Origin: Streptomyces sp. ISL-100 | Lineage (GTDB): Bacteria > Actinomycetota > Actinomycetes > Streptomycetales > Streptomycetaceae | Direction of reading: 5' to 3' | Assembly: GCF_018614615.1 (NCBI RefSeq) | Contig: NZ_JAGGOK010000062.1 | Span: 1-51,054, forward strand | Length of the DNA: 51,054 nt | Shown: piece after piece, positions 41,710 through 50,272 of the stretch | How the letters are laid out: every line of letters begins with the position of its first letter | Numbering within the stretch: the first letter of the stretch is position 1 | Notes under the pieces: generated by a model | The model's input: the letters and a program-made list of their open reading frames with translations, nothing else | Told to the model about the DNA's origin: nothing | Database searches by the model: none | Translations under genes and position numbers: made by a program

Positions 41710-42493
41710 CGGTCGGGTTGGGCTGGAGGCCGAGTTCCGTGTCCAGGCCCAGTGCGAACGCCAGGTCGATGTCGAGGTCCGCGTCGGCCTCGAACGTCGC
41801 TCCGATACCGGCCGCCCCCGCGCCCGTACCCGCGGCGCCGAACACCTCCGCCCGCAGGCCCTCATTGATCCGCGCCCCCGCCGCCGGGTCCAGCACCAGC
41901 CGCCCGCCCAGTGCGATATTCGCGTCCCCGGGGGCTGTCTGCGGGAGGAGCCTCGTCCTGGTCTCGTCCAGTACGCCGAGCCGCTCGTCGGGCTTGCCCT
42001 CCCCCACCGTGGCAGTGACGACGTGGGTCCTGAGGTCGACCGCGAGGTTCTTGACGAAGACGACCGCCCTGTCGCCCCTCGACAGCCGGACGCCGCCGTC
42101 GAGCATGACCCTGCCGCCCAGCAGCTTCTTGTCCCCGTGGGCGATCCTGCTGCCCGCGCGGGCCTTCAGGCCGAACCCGCCCGCGTCCAGCCGGACCGCG
42201 CCGTCGACCGGGGCCGCCGCCGTGCCCTGCCCCGCCGGGCCGAGGGCCGCGCTCAGATCCAGTCTGAGCAGCCCGGCCCTGATCGGGGTGCCGGACGCGG
42301 GCGCTCCCGCATCCGCCGCAGGGGGCTCCATCGGGGCCTGCGGCCCGGCGGCGGAACCCAGGACCGAGGTGACCGCGTCAGGCACTACGGCGATCGCGGC
42401 GGGCATGGCGATGACGACGGCGGCCGCAGCCGCGGCGGAGGTACGGCCGCGGCTGAAGCGCCGGGGGAAAGACATGCGCGTCACTGGCGTCAC
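41684..42493 (-). CDS. Secreted protein, weak resemblance to HtaA domain
   Basis: 269 residues from a GTG at 42493 that follows GAAAGGG; an ATG six codons later has no clear site. A signal sequence (FSRGRTSAAAAAAVVIAMPAAIAVVP) leads into a beta-rich mature part. LLGGRVMLDGGVRLSRGD, VVFVKNLAVDLRTHVVTATVG and IALGGRLVLDPAAGARINEGLRAEVF recall the haem-binding HtaA domain layout (Gly-rich strands, a loop, then Leu-Asn-x-x-Leu-x-x-x-x-Phe), but the conserved Tyr/His are not obvious. It may be surface-associated. The function is uncertain. Confidence 0.55.
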   Translation of the reverse strand: MTPVTRMSFPRRFSRGRTSAAAAAAVVIAMPAAIAVVPDAVTSVLGSAAGPQAPMEPPAADAGAPASGTPIRAGLLRLDLSAALGPAGQGTAAAPVDGAVRLDAGGFGLKARAGSRIAHGDKKLLGGRVMLDGGVRLSRGDRAVVFVKNLAVDLRTHVVTATVGEGKPDERLGVLDETRTRLLPQTAPGDANIALGGRLVLDPAAGARINEGLRAEVFGAAGTGAGAAGIGATFEADADLDIDLAFALGLDTELGLQPNPTASTPAARV

Positions 42494-42624
42494 AGGCCCT
42501 TTCGCTGACTCTGGTGGCTAGCAGTCGGTCGCTGTGAACCTTCCGTGACACGCCGCGTCTGCCCCGCCCCTGCCCGCGATTCCACTCGTACGGACCTATG
42601 GCCATCAACCCCTGCGGTACGCCG

Positions 42625-44703
42625 TTACGCCTCCCAGACGGCCACCGCCGTACGGTCGTCGGCGTACCCCTTCACCCGCAGGCCGGTGTCCGCGAGGTAC
42701 TCGGCGAGGCCGGGCGGTTCGGCGGGGGCCCAGCGTTCGGCCAGTTCCTTGGCGAGGGCGGGCTCGCCGCGCAGGGGGTCGGCGAGGCCGCCGCTGCACA
42801 GCAGCAGGGTGTCACCCGGGCGGGCCACCGAGGCGCGGAAGCGGAAGGGTTCGGTGGGCGGGGGGACGCTTTCGACGTACGGGGAAGGGGGCGTCGTAAT
42901 GCCGAGGTCCATGGTGAGGCGGTCGCCCTCCGCGGTCTCGGACGGGACCGAGCCGAAGCCGACGACGGGCGCGCCGGTGACGGCGGCGGGCTCGGGGACG
43001 GGGGGCTCGATGTCCTGCCAGGCGCCGCCGCGCAGCCGGAACAGGCCGCCGCCGCCGATGCCGAAGAAGACCCTGGTGCGGCACGCGGGGTCGGCGGGCA
43101 GGAGGAGGCAGCGCAGGCTCGCTGTGTACTCCTCCGGCTCCAGGCCCAGCTCGGACGCGCGGGCGCGCAGCTTGCCGTAGCTGCGGTCGGTGAGGCGGTG
43201 CAGGCCGGACTTGAGGTCGCCCCGGCGGCCCGCCCTTATGTCGTCGGCGAGGCGTGCGTGGCTGCGGCCGACGGCTTCGCCGATCCAGCGGCAGGCGTCG
43301 GCGGCGGCCAGATGCGCGTTCTCGGCGGCGCGGGCCCCGCCGGCCACCGCGACCAGGACGAGCGCGTCCTCGGCGCGGCCGAAGCGGGCGGTGAGCAGGG
43401 CGTCGCGGCGGGGTTCGCCGCGGTAGCGGGCGGAGTCGCCGCGGATGGAGGCGGCGCGCAGGGTGTACGTGCCGTACCGGGCGCCGTCGAGCACGGTGTC
43501 GGCCACGAGAGCGCCGAGCTCACGCGGGTCGGCGGCGGGGAGAGCACTGGGCTCGGCGTCGTAGGTGGGCGGCCGATCCCCGACGAAGCCGGCGCGGGGC
43601 GAACGTGCCTGGCCTTCCAATGGCCCGCCGCCGCTACCGGCCCCGGGAGTCCGGTCCGAACCCTCGGCGTACGGGGAGGTCGAGGGCGTCCGGCCGGGCG
43701 GGGGCGCGGGTCGCGGATCGAGCTGTGGCGCGGCTTGCGGGCGCGCGGGCTCCGGCTCCGGTTGCGGCAGCTCGGGGCGTGTCGGCCGCTGCCAGGGCTC
43801 GGGAGGCGCTGTGGCGTCCCTGGGTGTGCGGGCCTCCGGCATGCGGTGGGACGGGGCGGGCGGACCCGGCCGCCGGTCCTCCGGGGGCGCGTCCCCCCGG
43901 GACGGCGGCGGGACCGACTCCCGGCGGGCGGGCGGCACTTGCGGTACGGCGGGCGGCTCCCAGGGGGCACGCTGCGGGGCGATGACGGGTGGCGCGGGCG
44001 GTCGCGCGGGAGCGGGCGGCGTCGGCGAACGCGGCGCGGGCTCCGGCGAAGCCTGTGACGGTGGTTCAACCCGGTCCGAAGGCCCTGCCTCGGCCCTGCC
44101 CGGCTGCCGTGGCTCGGGAGAGGCCGGGCGACCAGGTCCCGGCTCCGACGGAAGCCGCGACTCGGGGAGCTGTGGCTCGGCCGGATCGGGCTGCCCTGAC
44201 TCGGGCGCACCAGGGGGCGATCCCCGCTCCGACGCAAGTGGCGAATCCTGGTGTCGTGGCTCGGGGGGCTCCGGGGGCCGCGCCTCGGGCGAAGTCCGAG
44301 GCGGTCCAGAGGGCGGCGGCAGTGGTGGTTCCGGTGACGGAGGGACGGGCGGCCCCAGAGGTGGTGCTGATGGAAGTGGTGGTTCAGATGCTGCGGTCGG
44401 GGGGCGTTTCTTCGCCGGTGCGGGGGCCTGGCCCGCTGCCCACCATGGCGGCGGGTCCGGAGCCGACGCCGGCCGCGCCGGCAACGGGGGGTGTTCGCCC
44501 GCTGCCGGCTCCTGGCGCTGCTCCTCCACGACTCCCAATGAGGGTGGTGGCGGTGGGGACAGTGTGTTCGCTGCGGAGTCGAAACGCGTGTCCAGCGTGT
44601 CGTCCGGCTGCGCGGGACCCGTGTCCGGGGTGGGTTCGTCGTCGTATAGCCGGCTCCACCACGCGTCCTCGTCCTTGGTGCGCCTCTCCCCCTGCTGGCT
44701 CAT
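42625..44703 (-). CDS. Proline-rich protein with degenerate PP2C-like domain
   Basis: 692 residues. About 1-430 is a low-complexity Pro/Glu/Arg/Ser-rich, likely disordered region with no signal peptide. About 440-692 resembles a PP2C-type phosphatase: TLRAASIRGDSARYRGEPRRDALL, LVLVAVAGGARAAENAHLAAADAC, DTLLLCSGGLADPL and YADDRTAVAVWEA. In active enzymes the second and third motifs usually read DG and SDG, with Asp binding metal. Here both Asp are Gly, so it may be a pseudophosphatase. Paired with forkhead or kinase signalling in other actinomycetes; no kinase gene is next to it here. Confidence 0.75.
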   Translation of the reverse strand: MSQQGERRTKDEDAWWSRLYDDEPTPDTGPAQPDDTLDTRFDSAANTLSPPPPPSLGVVEEQRQEPAAGEHPPLPARPASAPDPPPWWAAGQAPAPAKKRPPTAASEPPLPSAPPLGPPVPPSPEPPLPPPSGPPRTSPEARPPEPPEPRHQDSPLASERGSPPGAPESGQPDPAEPQLPESRLPSEPGPGRPASPEPRQPGRAEAGPSDRVEPPSQASPEPAPRSPTPPAPARPPAPPVIAPQRAPWEPPAVPQVPPARRESVPPPSRGDAPPEDRRPGPPAPSHRMPEARTPRDATAPPEPWQRPTRPELPQPEPEPARPQAAPQLDPRPAPPPGRTPSTSPYAEGSDRTPGAGSGGGPLEGQARSPRAGFVGDRPPTYDAEPSALPAADPRELGALVADTVLDGARYGTYTLRAASIRGDSARYRGEPRRDALLTARFGRAEDALVLVAVAGGARAAENAHLAAADACRWIGEAVGRSHARLADDIRAGRRGDLKSGLHRLTDRSYGKLRARASELGLEPEEYTASLRCLLLPADPACRTRVFFGIGGGGLFRLRGGAWQDIEPPVPEPAAVTGAPVVGFGSVPSETAEGDRLTMDLGITTPPSPYVESVPPPTEPFRFRASVARPGDTLLLCSGGLADPLRGEPALAKELAERWAPAEPPGLAEYLADTGLRVKGYADDRTAVAVWEA

Positions 44704-44757
44704 GCCCCTATTGTCCACCTCAACGGCCGTACGAAAACGGGGCATCGGGAAAAATAT

Positions 44758-44803
44758 GTCCGCCGGGCGACCCCACCCCCCACGGGAGGGACGCCCGGCG
44801 GAC
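44758..44803 (-). terminator. Strong hairpin terminator
   Basis: GTCCGCCGGGCG (44758-44769) and CGCCCGGCGGAC (44792-44803) form a perfect 12-bp stem around a 22-base loop. It lies just beyond the stop of the peptidase remnant and so probably terminated that gene. Confidence 0.7.
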
Positions 44804-44813
44804 GGCTATTCGG

Positions 44814-45198
44814 CTAGCGCACGTCGTACGCGCGCGTCGCGACCTGCGTGACCAAGTTGCCCTTCGCGTCCGTCAGTTCGCTTTTCAGCATCACCGGCCC
44901 GCCCGCCGCGCCCGCGTGGTCCAGCGTCGCGGTCCAAGTGCCGGACTGCTACGCCACTTTGACGCCGGTCCAGGTCTCGCCGCCGTCGTACGAGTACGAC
45001 AGCTTCACGGCGGTGAGTGCGCCCGGTGTGTAGCCCGAGTGCCCCGAGACGCTGAGGCCAATCTTCTGGCCGTCGGCGGGCGGCAGCGGTCTGCGGCGTG
45101 GTCGAGCGCTTCCAGGCCGCAGCCGGCTCGCCGACCTTCATGGTGGCGATGACGGCGGCGGTCACCGCCCCCAGTGCCGTGCGCGATATCGGGCGCAT
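44814..45198 (-). pseudogene. Remnant of a large secreted S8-type peptidase
   Basis: The minus strand starts with ATG at 45198 (AAGGGAGAG upstream) and a signal-like sequence MRPISRTALGAVTAAVIA. It then jumps into VGEPAAAWKRSTTPQTAA, which looks like a C-terminal region. Around 45081-45090 the frame shifts by one. The shifted frame reads LSVSGHSGYTPGALTAVKL, SYSYDGGETWTG, then TAG at 44949-44951, then SGTWTATLDHAG and ELTDAKGN to a final stop at 44814-44816. This ending is typical, as far as I recall, of Streptomyces subtilisin-like secreted peptidases of over 1000 residues. The catalytic domain is gone. Confidence 0.7.
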
Positions 45199-45418
45199 CG
45201 CTCTCCCTTGATGAAATCCGGCACACAGCACAAAAGCGCTGCTGCCGGAGGCTGTTGGTGCTGCGGTGGCGCCACATTGGCAGAGTGACGGGTGGTGCAA
45301 GGATGATGCGTACGGCGGGTTTACGCCGTGGCCGCTTCCCGCCACCAGCCGGTGGGCAAGATCGGGGCGACGGTGCAGAAACGTGCGGAATCGAAGCGTC
45401 CGGGGAGGGTGTGGAGGG

Positions 45419-46402
45419 GTGCTGGGAGCCATTGGTCTCGACGAGGCCCAGGAGTCGACGTACCGCGCGCTGGTCGCGCTCGGCGCCGCGGAGGTCCCCG
45501 ACCTCGCGCATCGGCTGACGCTGCCGGAGGCCGATACGGAACGTGCGCTGCGCCGCCTGGAGCGGCAGGGGCTCGCGGCCCAGTCGTCGGCCCGTACGGG
45601 ACGCTGGGTGGCCGCGCCGCCCGGGGTCGCGCTGGGCGCGCTGCTCACCCAGCAGCGGCACGAGCTGGAGCAGGCGGAGCTGGCGGCGGCGCTGCTGGCG
45701 CAGGAGTACCGGGCGGAGGCGGCCGAGCCCGCGGTGCACGATCTGGTCGAGGTGGTGACTGGCACGAGCGCGGTGGCGCACCGCTTCGTACAGCTTCAGC
45801 TCGGCGCCACCGAGGAGGTGTGCGCGCTGGTCACGGGGCATCCGATCGCGATCAGCGGCATGGACAACGAGGCGGAGGAGCGGGCGGCGACGCGTGGCGT
45901 GACGTACCGGGTGGTGCTCGAACGGGAGGTTCTCACGCTGCCCACCGGGATCGTCGAGCTGTCGGCGGCACTGGGGCGCGACGAGCAGGTACGGGTGGTG
46001 GAGAAGGTGCCGACGAAGCTGGTCATCGCGGACCGGACCATCGCGATGGTGCCGCTGACGGGGCGCGGCGCGGAGCCCGCGGCTCTCGTCGTACACGCGA
46101 GCGGGCTGCTGGAGTCGCTGGCCGGGCTCTTCGAGGCGGTGTGGCGGGAGGCGCTGCCGCTGCGGCTGGGGGCGGACGGGACGGCGTCGGAGGAGGGTGT
46201 GCCGGGCCCCGACGCCACGGATCTCCAAGTGCTGTCGCTGCTGCTCGCCGGGATGACGGACGCCAGCGTCGCCAAGCAGCTGGAGCTGGGCCTGCGGACG
46301 GTGCAGCGGCGGGTGAAGGGGCTGATGGAGCTGGCGGGCGTGACGACGCGGCTTCAGCTCGGCTGGCATGCGTACGAACGCGGCTGGGTGGCCAGGGGCT
46401 GA
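45419..46402 (+). CDS. TrmB-like/LuxR C-terminal transcriptional regulator
   Basis: 327 residues from a GTG. The N-terminal winged helix (about 4-60, DEAQESTYRALVALGAAEVPDLAHRLTLPEADTERALRRLERQGLAAQ) resembles TrmB. The C-terminal 60 residues form a LuxR-type HTH (DLQVLSLLLAGMTDASVAKQLELGLRTVQRRVKGLMELAGV). The middle is a TrmB/phospholipase-D-like regulator part. Regulators of this build are often divergent from secreted peptidase genes in Streptomyces, as here with the remnant at 44814-45198, so its original target gene may be lost. Confidence 0.82.
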   Translation: MLGAIGLDEAQESTYRALVALGAAEVPDLAHRLTLPEADTERALRRLERQGLAAQSSARTGRWVAAPPGVALGALLTQQRHELEQAELAAALLAQEYRAEAAEPAVHDLVEVVTGTSAVAHRFVQLQLGATEEVCALVTGHPIAISGMDNEAEERAATRGVTYRVVLEREVLTLPTGIVELSAALGRDEQVRVVEKVPTKLVIADRTIAMVPLTGRGAEPAALVVHASGLLESLAGLFEAVWREALPLRLGADGTASEEGVPGPDATDLQVLSLLLAGMTDASVAKQLELGLRTVQRRVKGLMELAGVTTRLQLGWHAYERGWVARG

Positions 46403-46440
46403 CCGCGCCACCGGAACGGGTGGAGGGTCCCCGCCCCACC

Positions 46441-46460
46441 TCAAGCGCCGGACGGGCTGG
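46441..46460 (-). repeat. Core of the dispersed repeat, inverted
   Basis: TCAAGCGCCGGACGGGCTGG is the reverse complement of the repeat core found at 8269, 36351 and 48939. It lies 38 bases after the regulator stop, as the other copies lie after other genes. Confidence 0.55.
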
Positions 46461-46524
46461 CGCAAGGCCCCCGCGCGGACCGTCTTGACCTGCGGGAACG
46501 GGCCGCGTCCCGCACCCTGGACAG

Positions 46525-47007
46525 ATGGGCGTGTGGCAGCTCCTCCTGGTCGGCCTCGTCATGCTGCTCGGCCTGCTCGGCGTACTCGTGCCGGGCGTGC
46601 CGGGGCAGGCGATCGTCTGGGCGGCCGTGTTGTGGTGGGCGCTGGAGGACAAAACGGTGCTCGCCTGGGGCGTACTGATCGGCGCGACCGCACTGATGCT
46701 GCTCAACCAGGCGCTCAAGCCCCTGCTGCCGGCCCGCCGCCCCCAGGAGTCGGGCGCGCCGCCGCGGACGCTCATGGTGGGCGGGATCGCCGGGATCGCC
46801 GGGTTCTTCCTGCTGCCGGTGGTGGGCGGGATCGCGGGGTTCATCGGGGGCATCTACGGGGTGGAGCGGGCGCGGCTCGGCAGCCACGGCGGCGGCTGGG
46901 CCTCCACCCGTACGGTCATGCGCGCCGTCGGATACCAGGTGCTCGTGGAGCTGTTCGCTTGTCTGCTGGTGGTCGGCACGTGGGCGGGCGTGCTGATCTG
47001 GGGCTGA
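46525..47007 (+). CDS. DUF456 membrane protein
   Basis: 160 residues with an alternating hydrophobic pattern: LLLVGLVMLLGLLGVLVPGVPGQAIVWAAVLWWAL (about 6-40), VLIGATALMLLNQALKPLLPARR, GIAGIAGFFLLPVVGGIAGFIGGIYGVERARLG and a last segment LLVVGTWAGVLIW. The Gly-rich central helix with two GxxxG-like stretches is typical of DUF456. The family has no established function. It stands alone between the regulator and the PPOX-type gene. Confidence 0.8.
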   Translation: MGVWQLLLVGLVMLLGLLGVLVPGVPGQAIVWAAVLWWALEDKTVLAWGVLIGATALMLLNQALKPLLPARRPQESGAPPRTLMVGGIAGIAGFFLLPVVGGIAGFIGGIYGVERARLGSHGGGWASTRTVMRAVGYQVLVELFACLLVVGTWAGVLIWG

Positions 47008-47085
47008 GAATTCCCGCGGATCCGGCGGAAGTCCTAGGCCGTCGTGCCGATGTGCGGGGCGGGTCGCGCGTGTGAGGCTGGCGCC

Positions 47086-47451
47086 ATGACCGCATTCAGC
47101 GATGTCGAACGCGCGTACCTCAAAACGCAACGCCTGGGACGGATGGCGACCGTCGACCCGAAGGGCCGGCCGCAGGCCAACCCGGTCGGTTTCTTCCCGC
47201 AGGACGACGGGACGATCCTGGTCGGCGGCCACGCCCTCGGGACGACCAAGAAATGGCGCAACCTCCAGGCGAACCCGATGGTCGCGCTGGTGGTCGACGA
47301 CATCGTGAGCCTGAAGCCGTGGGCAGTGCGCGGGGTGGATATCCGGGGCGAGGCGGAGCTGCTGACCGGGCCGCACGAGCTCGGGCCGCACTTCAGCGAG
47401 GAGCTGATCAGGATCCACCCGCAGAAGATCCACAGCTGGGGTCTGGACTGA
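47086..47451 (+). CDS. PPOX-class F420-dependent oxidoreductase-like protein
   Basis: 121 residues of the split beta-barrel pyridoxamine-5'-phosphate-oxidase-like fold: RLGRMATVDPKGRPQANPVGFFP, TILVGGHALGTTKKWRNLQANPMVALVVDDI and VRGVDIRGEAELL. Actinomycete members of this size bind F420 or flavin. The substrate is unknown. The ATG at 47086 is used; further upstream in-frame codons add an atypical leader. Confidence 0.82.
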   Translation: MTAFSDVERAYLKTQRLGRMATVDPKGRPQANPVGFFPQDDGTILVGGHALGTTKKWRNLQANPMVALVVDDIVSLKPWAVRGVDIRGEAELLTGPHELGPHFSEELIRIHPQKIHSWGLD

Positions 47452-47463
47452 CCGGGCTTTGCG

Positions 47464-48879
47464 TTACGCCGCCGTCCAGAGGTGCCGCACGGCGTACGAC
47501 CGCCAGGGCCGCCAGTCGCCGGCGCCCGCCTCCCCGTCCGGCGCCACGTCCGGATCGCCAAGTGCCCGCATCCGGATCAGGCCGGCGGTCCTCGCGGTGA
47601 TACCGGGCAGCGCACGCAGCGCCCGCTCCGCCTCGTCGCGGTCCGCGCCGGGATCGAGGCGTACGGCGCCGTCCGCGAGCGCGGCCGCCAGCGACCGCAG
47701 CGCGGGGTCGTCCGCACCGGTGAGGACGCCCGGCTCGGGGAAGACGTGCGTCAGCGCGCCGCACGGCTGGTCCAGCACCTTCCCGTACGCCTCGATGAGC
47801 CCCACCGTCGCCTCCCGTCCCACCAGCGCCCGTACCGCGAACTCCTCCGGATCAGCGGCGCCCGGCGAACGCAGCCCGGGGCGGGCGGCGACCAGCGGCG
47901 CGAGCGCCGGGTCGGCGGCGAGCCGCTCGTCGACGGCGTACGGGTCGGCGTCCAGGTCGAAGAGCCTGCGCAGCCGCTGCACGGCGGTGGTGAGGTCGCG
48001 CAGGTCGGTGAGGTGGATGCGGGCGTCGAGCCAGCCGGCGTGCGGCGCCTCGTCCACGGCGGCGATGCCCGTTCCGTACGGCAGGCGCAGGGTGCGCCGG
48101 TAGGTGCGGGCGCCGGGCTCGCCGGTCATCTCCTCGACGCGCGGCACGGCCTCGCCGGCGAGCAGGTCGAAGACCTCCCGGGCGGCGTACGCCCCGCGAT
48201 AGGCGAGTCGCAGCGGAATCCCGGCGGCGAGGGCGGGCCCCGCGTCGGCGCCCGCGCCAGCGGTCTTGGTTCCGGACTCCGTCCGCAGGAGGCTGGGGGT
48301 ACGGGCGTAGATCTGGCGGATCGTGTCGTTGAACTGCCGCACGCTCGCGAAGCCTGAGGCGAACGCGATCTCCGTGACGGGCAGTCCGGTGGTCTGGAGC
48401 AGCACGCGCGCGGTGTGCGCGCGCTGCGCGCGGGCGAGTGCGACGGGGCCGGCACCGAGCTCGCCGGTCAGCTGCCGCTGCACCTGCCGGGTGCTGTATC
48501 CGAGCCGGCCCGCGAGCCCGGGCACGCCTTCGCGGTCGACGATGCCGTCGCCGATCATCCGCATCGCGCGGCCGACGACATCGGCGCGGGCGTTCCAGTC
48601 CGCGGATCCGGGTACGGCGTCGGGGCGGCAGCGGCGGCAGGCCCGGAAGCCGTTGCCTTGGGCGGCGGCAGCGGTGGGGTAGAAGCGCACGTTCTCGCGC
48701 TTGGGGGTGACGGCGGGGCAGCTCGGCCGGCAGTAGATGCCGGTGGTCGCGACGGCGAAGAAGAACTCGCCGTCGAAACGCGCGTCGCGGCTGGTCACCG
48801 CCTCGTACATGCTCGCTTCGTCCATCACGCGATCCAGTGTGCGGCAGCGGCGGGCGGCGGGCTGGCGGGATTCGGACAT
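47464..48879 (-). CDS. Ada-type zinc/AraC HTH fused to AlkA DNA glycosylase
   Basis: 471 residues from the ATG at 48879, which follows GGAGG. Four Cys (50, 54, 81, 84; YCRPSCPA and FRACRRCRPD) form the Ada zinc/methyl-acceptor site. An AraC-type HTH follows (about 100-180, LAGRLGYSTRQVQRQLTGELGAGPVALARAQRAHTARVLL). An AlkA N-terminal domain and a helix-hairpin-helix glycosylase core (LPGITARTAGLIRMRALGDPD) end the protein. It combines sensing of methyl-phosphotriesters with excision of alkylated bases, and probably induces itself. A stand-alone AraC activator reading is less likely because the glycosylase core is intact. Confidence 0.9.
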   Translation of the reverse strand: MSESRQPAARRCRTLDRVMDEASMYEAVTSRDARFDGEFFFAVATTGIYCRPSCPAVTPKRENVRFYPTAAAAQGNGFRACRRCRPDAVPGSADWNARADVVGRAMRMIGDGIVDREGVPGLAGRLGYSTRQVQRQLTGELGAGPVALARAQRAHTARVLLQTTGLPVTEIAFASGFASVRQFNDTIRQIYARTPSLLRTESGTKTAGAGADAGPALAAGIPLRLAYRGAYAAREVFDLLAGEAVPRVEEMTGEPGARTYRRTLRLPYGTGIAAVDEAPHAGWLDARIHLTDLRDLTTAVQRLRRLFDLDADPYAVDERLAADPALAPLVAARPGLRSPGAADPEEFAVRALVGREATVGLIEAYGKVLDQPCGALTHVFPEPGVLTGADDPALRSLAAALADGAVRLDPGADRDEAERALRALPGITARTAGLIRMRALGDPDVAPDGEAGAGDWRPWRSYAVRHLWTAA

Positions 48880-48900
48880 GGCCTCCGGGGTGGCCAGACC

Positions 48901-48950
48901 CCGGACGGGCTGGATGTTGCCGCTTGCGGCAATATTTCAGCCCATCCGGC
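48901..48950 (-). terminator. Nested hairpin between rsgA and the Ada/AlkA gene
   Basis: An outer arm CCGGACGGGCTG pairs with CAGCCCATCCGG (one mismatch). Inside, TTGCCGC-TT-GCGGCAA forms a perfect 7-bp stem (48917-48932). It follows the rsgA stop in the direction of transcription and ends 22 bases before the next gene start, so it may be a terminator or attenuator. Confidence 0.5.
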
Positions 48951-49015
48951 GTTTGAGGAGCGGGGTGCGGGGCGGCGCCTCGCGTTGCGGCGGAGCCGCA
49001 CACCCGCCGGGGTCC
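48939..49015 (+). repeat. Dispersed intergenic repeat after rsgA
   Basis: AGCCCATCCGGCGTTTGAGG is followed by a GC-rich body with GCGGCGGAGCCGCA, shared with the copies at 201-300 and 21941-22060. It abuts the rsgA stop at 49019. Confidence 0.55.
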
Positions 49016-49018
49016 TGC

Positions 49019-50137
49019 CTAGAGCCGGCCCCCGGCGCGCTTGGCGGCGAAGTTGGCGCGGCCCTCCGCCGACTTCAGTCGCCACTCGCGCCCCATCTCC
49101 GCCCGCAGCCTCGCATCGGTCTTGGCGACGATGCGCCGGTTCTCCCGCAGCAGCTTGCGGTAGCTCTCCAGCCGGCGCTCCGGCAGCGAGCCCTCCTCCA
49201 GCGCGGCCAGCACGGCGCAGCCCGGCTCGCTTTCATGGGCGCAGTCGTGGAACCGGCACTGGGCCGCCAGTTCCTCGATCTCCGAGAAGACCTGCCCGAC
49301 ACCGGTCTCGGCGTCCCACAGCCCAACCCCTCGCAGTCCGGGCGTATCGATGAGCACTCCCCCGCCGGGCAGGACGAGGAGGTTGCGGGTGGTGGTCGTG
49401 TGCCGGCCCTTGCCGTCGACTTCGCGGGTCGCCTGCACATCCATGACGTCCTCGCCGAGCAGCGCGTTGGCCAGCGTCGACTTTCCCGCACCGGACACCC
49501 CGAGCAGCACGCTCGTACCGTCCGATACGACCGCGGTGAGTACGTCGATGCCGTCGCCCGTCGTGGAGCTGACGGCCAGCACCTGCACGCCGGGCGCGGT
49601 GGTCTCCACGTCCTCGACGAGGTACGAGAGCCCGGTGGCATCGGGCACGAGGTCGGACTTGGTCAGGACGACCAGCGGCTGCGCGCCCGACTCCCAGGCC
49701 AGCGCCAGGAACCGTTCGATCCGCCCGAGGTCCAGCTCCACGGCGAGCGAGACGGCGATGATCGCGTGGTCGACGTTGGCCGCGAGGATCTGCCCCTCGG
49801 ACCGGGTGGAGGAGGTGGAGCGTACGAACGCGGTGCGGCGCGGCAGGTACGCCCGTACGAACTGCGGGTCGCCGACGGGGTCGACGGCCGCCCAGTCGCC
49901 GGTGCAGATGACCCGCAGTGGATCGTGCGGGGTCACGTACGTGGTGTCGCCGTGGACGACGCCGTCGGCGGTGAGGACGTCGCAGCGGCCGCGGTCGACC
50001 CGTACGACACGGCCGGGCAGCAGACCCTGCGCGGCGTACGGAGCGAACTCGGCAGCCCAGCCTTCGTCCCAGCCGTAGGGGGCGAGGGCGTGCTGAGTGT
50101 CATACGAGGAAGACGTGTTGAGGGAAGCGTTGAACAA
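49019..50137 (-). CDS. rsgA: RsgA/YjeQ ribosome small subunit GTPase
   Basis: 372 residues. An OB-fold region (about 40-110) precedes a circularly permuted GTPase: TKSDL (G4) comes first, then GVSGAGKSTLANALLG (G1) and DTPGLRG (G3). The C-terminal zinc site is CRFHDCAHESEPGC. This is the RsgA order; the enzyme helps mature the 30S subunit. The start is a TTG preceded by GAAGGG, part of which lies in a small hairpin (50143-50156). A 24-codon ORF with a strong ribosome binding site lies upstream. Confidence 0.88.
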   Translation of the reverse strand: MFNASLNTSSSYDTQHALAPYGWDEGWAAEFAPYAAQGLLPGRVVRVDRGRCDVLTADGVVHGDTTYVTPHDPLRVICTGDWAAVDPVGDPQFVRAYLPRRTAFVRSTSSTRSEGQILAANVDHAIIAVSLAVELDLGRIERFLALAWESGAQPLVVLTKSDLVPDATGLSYLVEDVETTAPGVQVLAVSSTTGDGIDVLTAVVSDGTSVLLGVSGAGKSTLANALLGEDVMDVQATREVDGKGRHTTTTRNLLVLPGGGVLIDTPGLRGVGLWDAETGVGQVFSEIEELAAQCRFHDCAHESEPGCAVLAALEEGSLPERRLESYRKLLRENRRIVAKTDARLRAEMGREWRLKSAEGRANFAAKRAGGRL

Positions 50138-50142
50138 GGGGA

Positions 50143-50156
50143 ACCCTTCAAAGGGT
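50143..50156 (-). promoter_or_regulatory. Hairpin over the rsgA ribosome binding site
   Basis: ACCCTT-CA-AAGGGT is an inverted repeat with 6-bp arms. On the minus strand it includes the AAGGG that serves as ribosome binding site for the TTG start at 50137. Folding would hide the site. Confidence 0.4.
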
Positions 50157-50197
50157 GGCCCCGGCGGCGCGCTCGGCGCGCGGAAGAAGTGTGGGTG

Positions 50198-50272
50198 TCA
50201 GCCGGAGACCACAGGGGTGGCAACGATGATGAACTCCTGAATGCGGGCAGTGCCCGTCACCGTGACAGTCAT
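50198..50272 (-). CDS. Possible leader peptide upstream of rsgA
   Basis: ATG at 50272 follows AGGAGGTG with about ten bases spacing, the best ribosome binding site in this part of the window. The ORF has 24 codons (begins MTVTVTG, ends TPVVSG) and is rich in Val and Thr. It ends 60 bases before the rsgA start, with the hairpin over the rsgA binding site between them. This layout fits translational or attenuator control, but no function is known and it may be a chance ORF. Confidence 0.4.
   Translation of the reverse strand: MTVTVTGTARIQEFIIVATPVVSG

Noticed and set aside
43565..44851. Gly/Ser-rich plus-strand frame opposite the proline-rich gene
   Set aside because: Repeated Pro codons read in reverse give Gly-rich frames; no start signal and no independent support.
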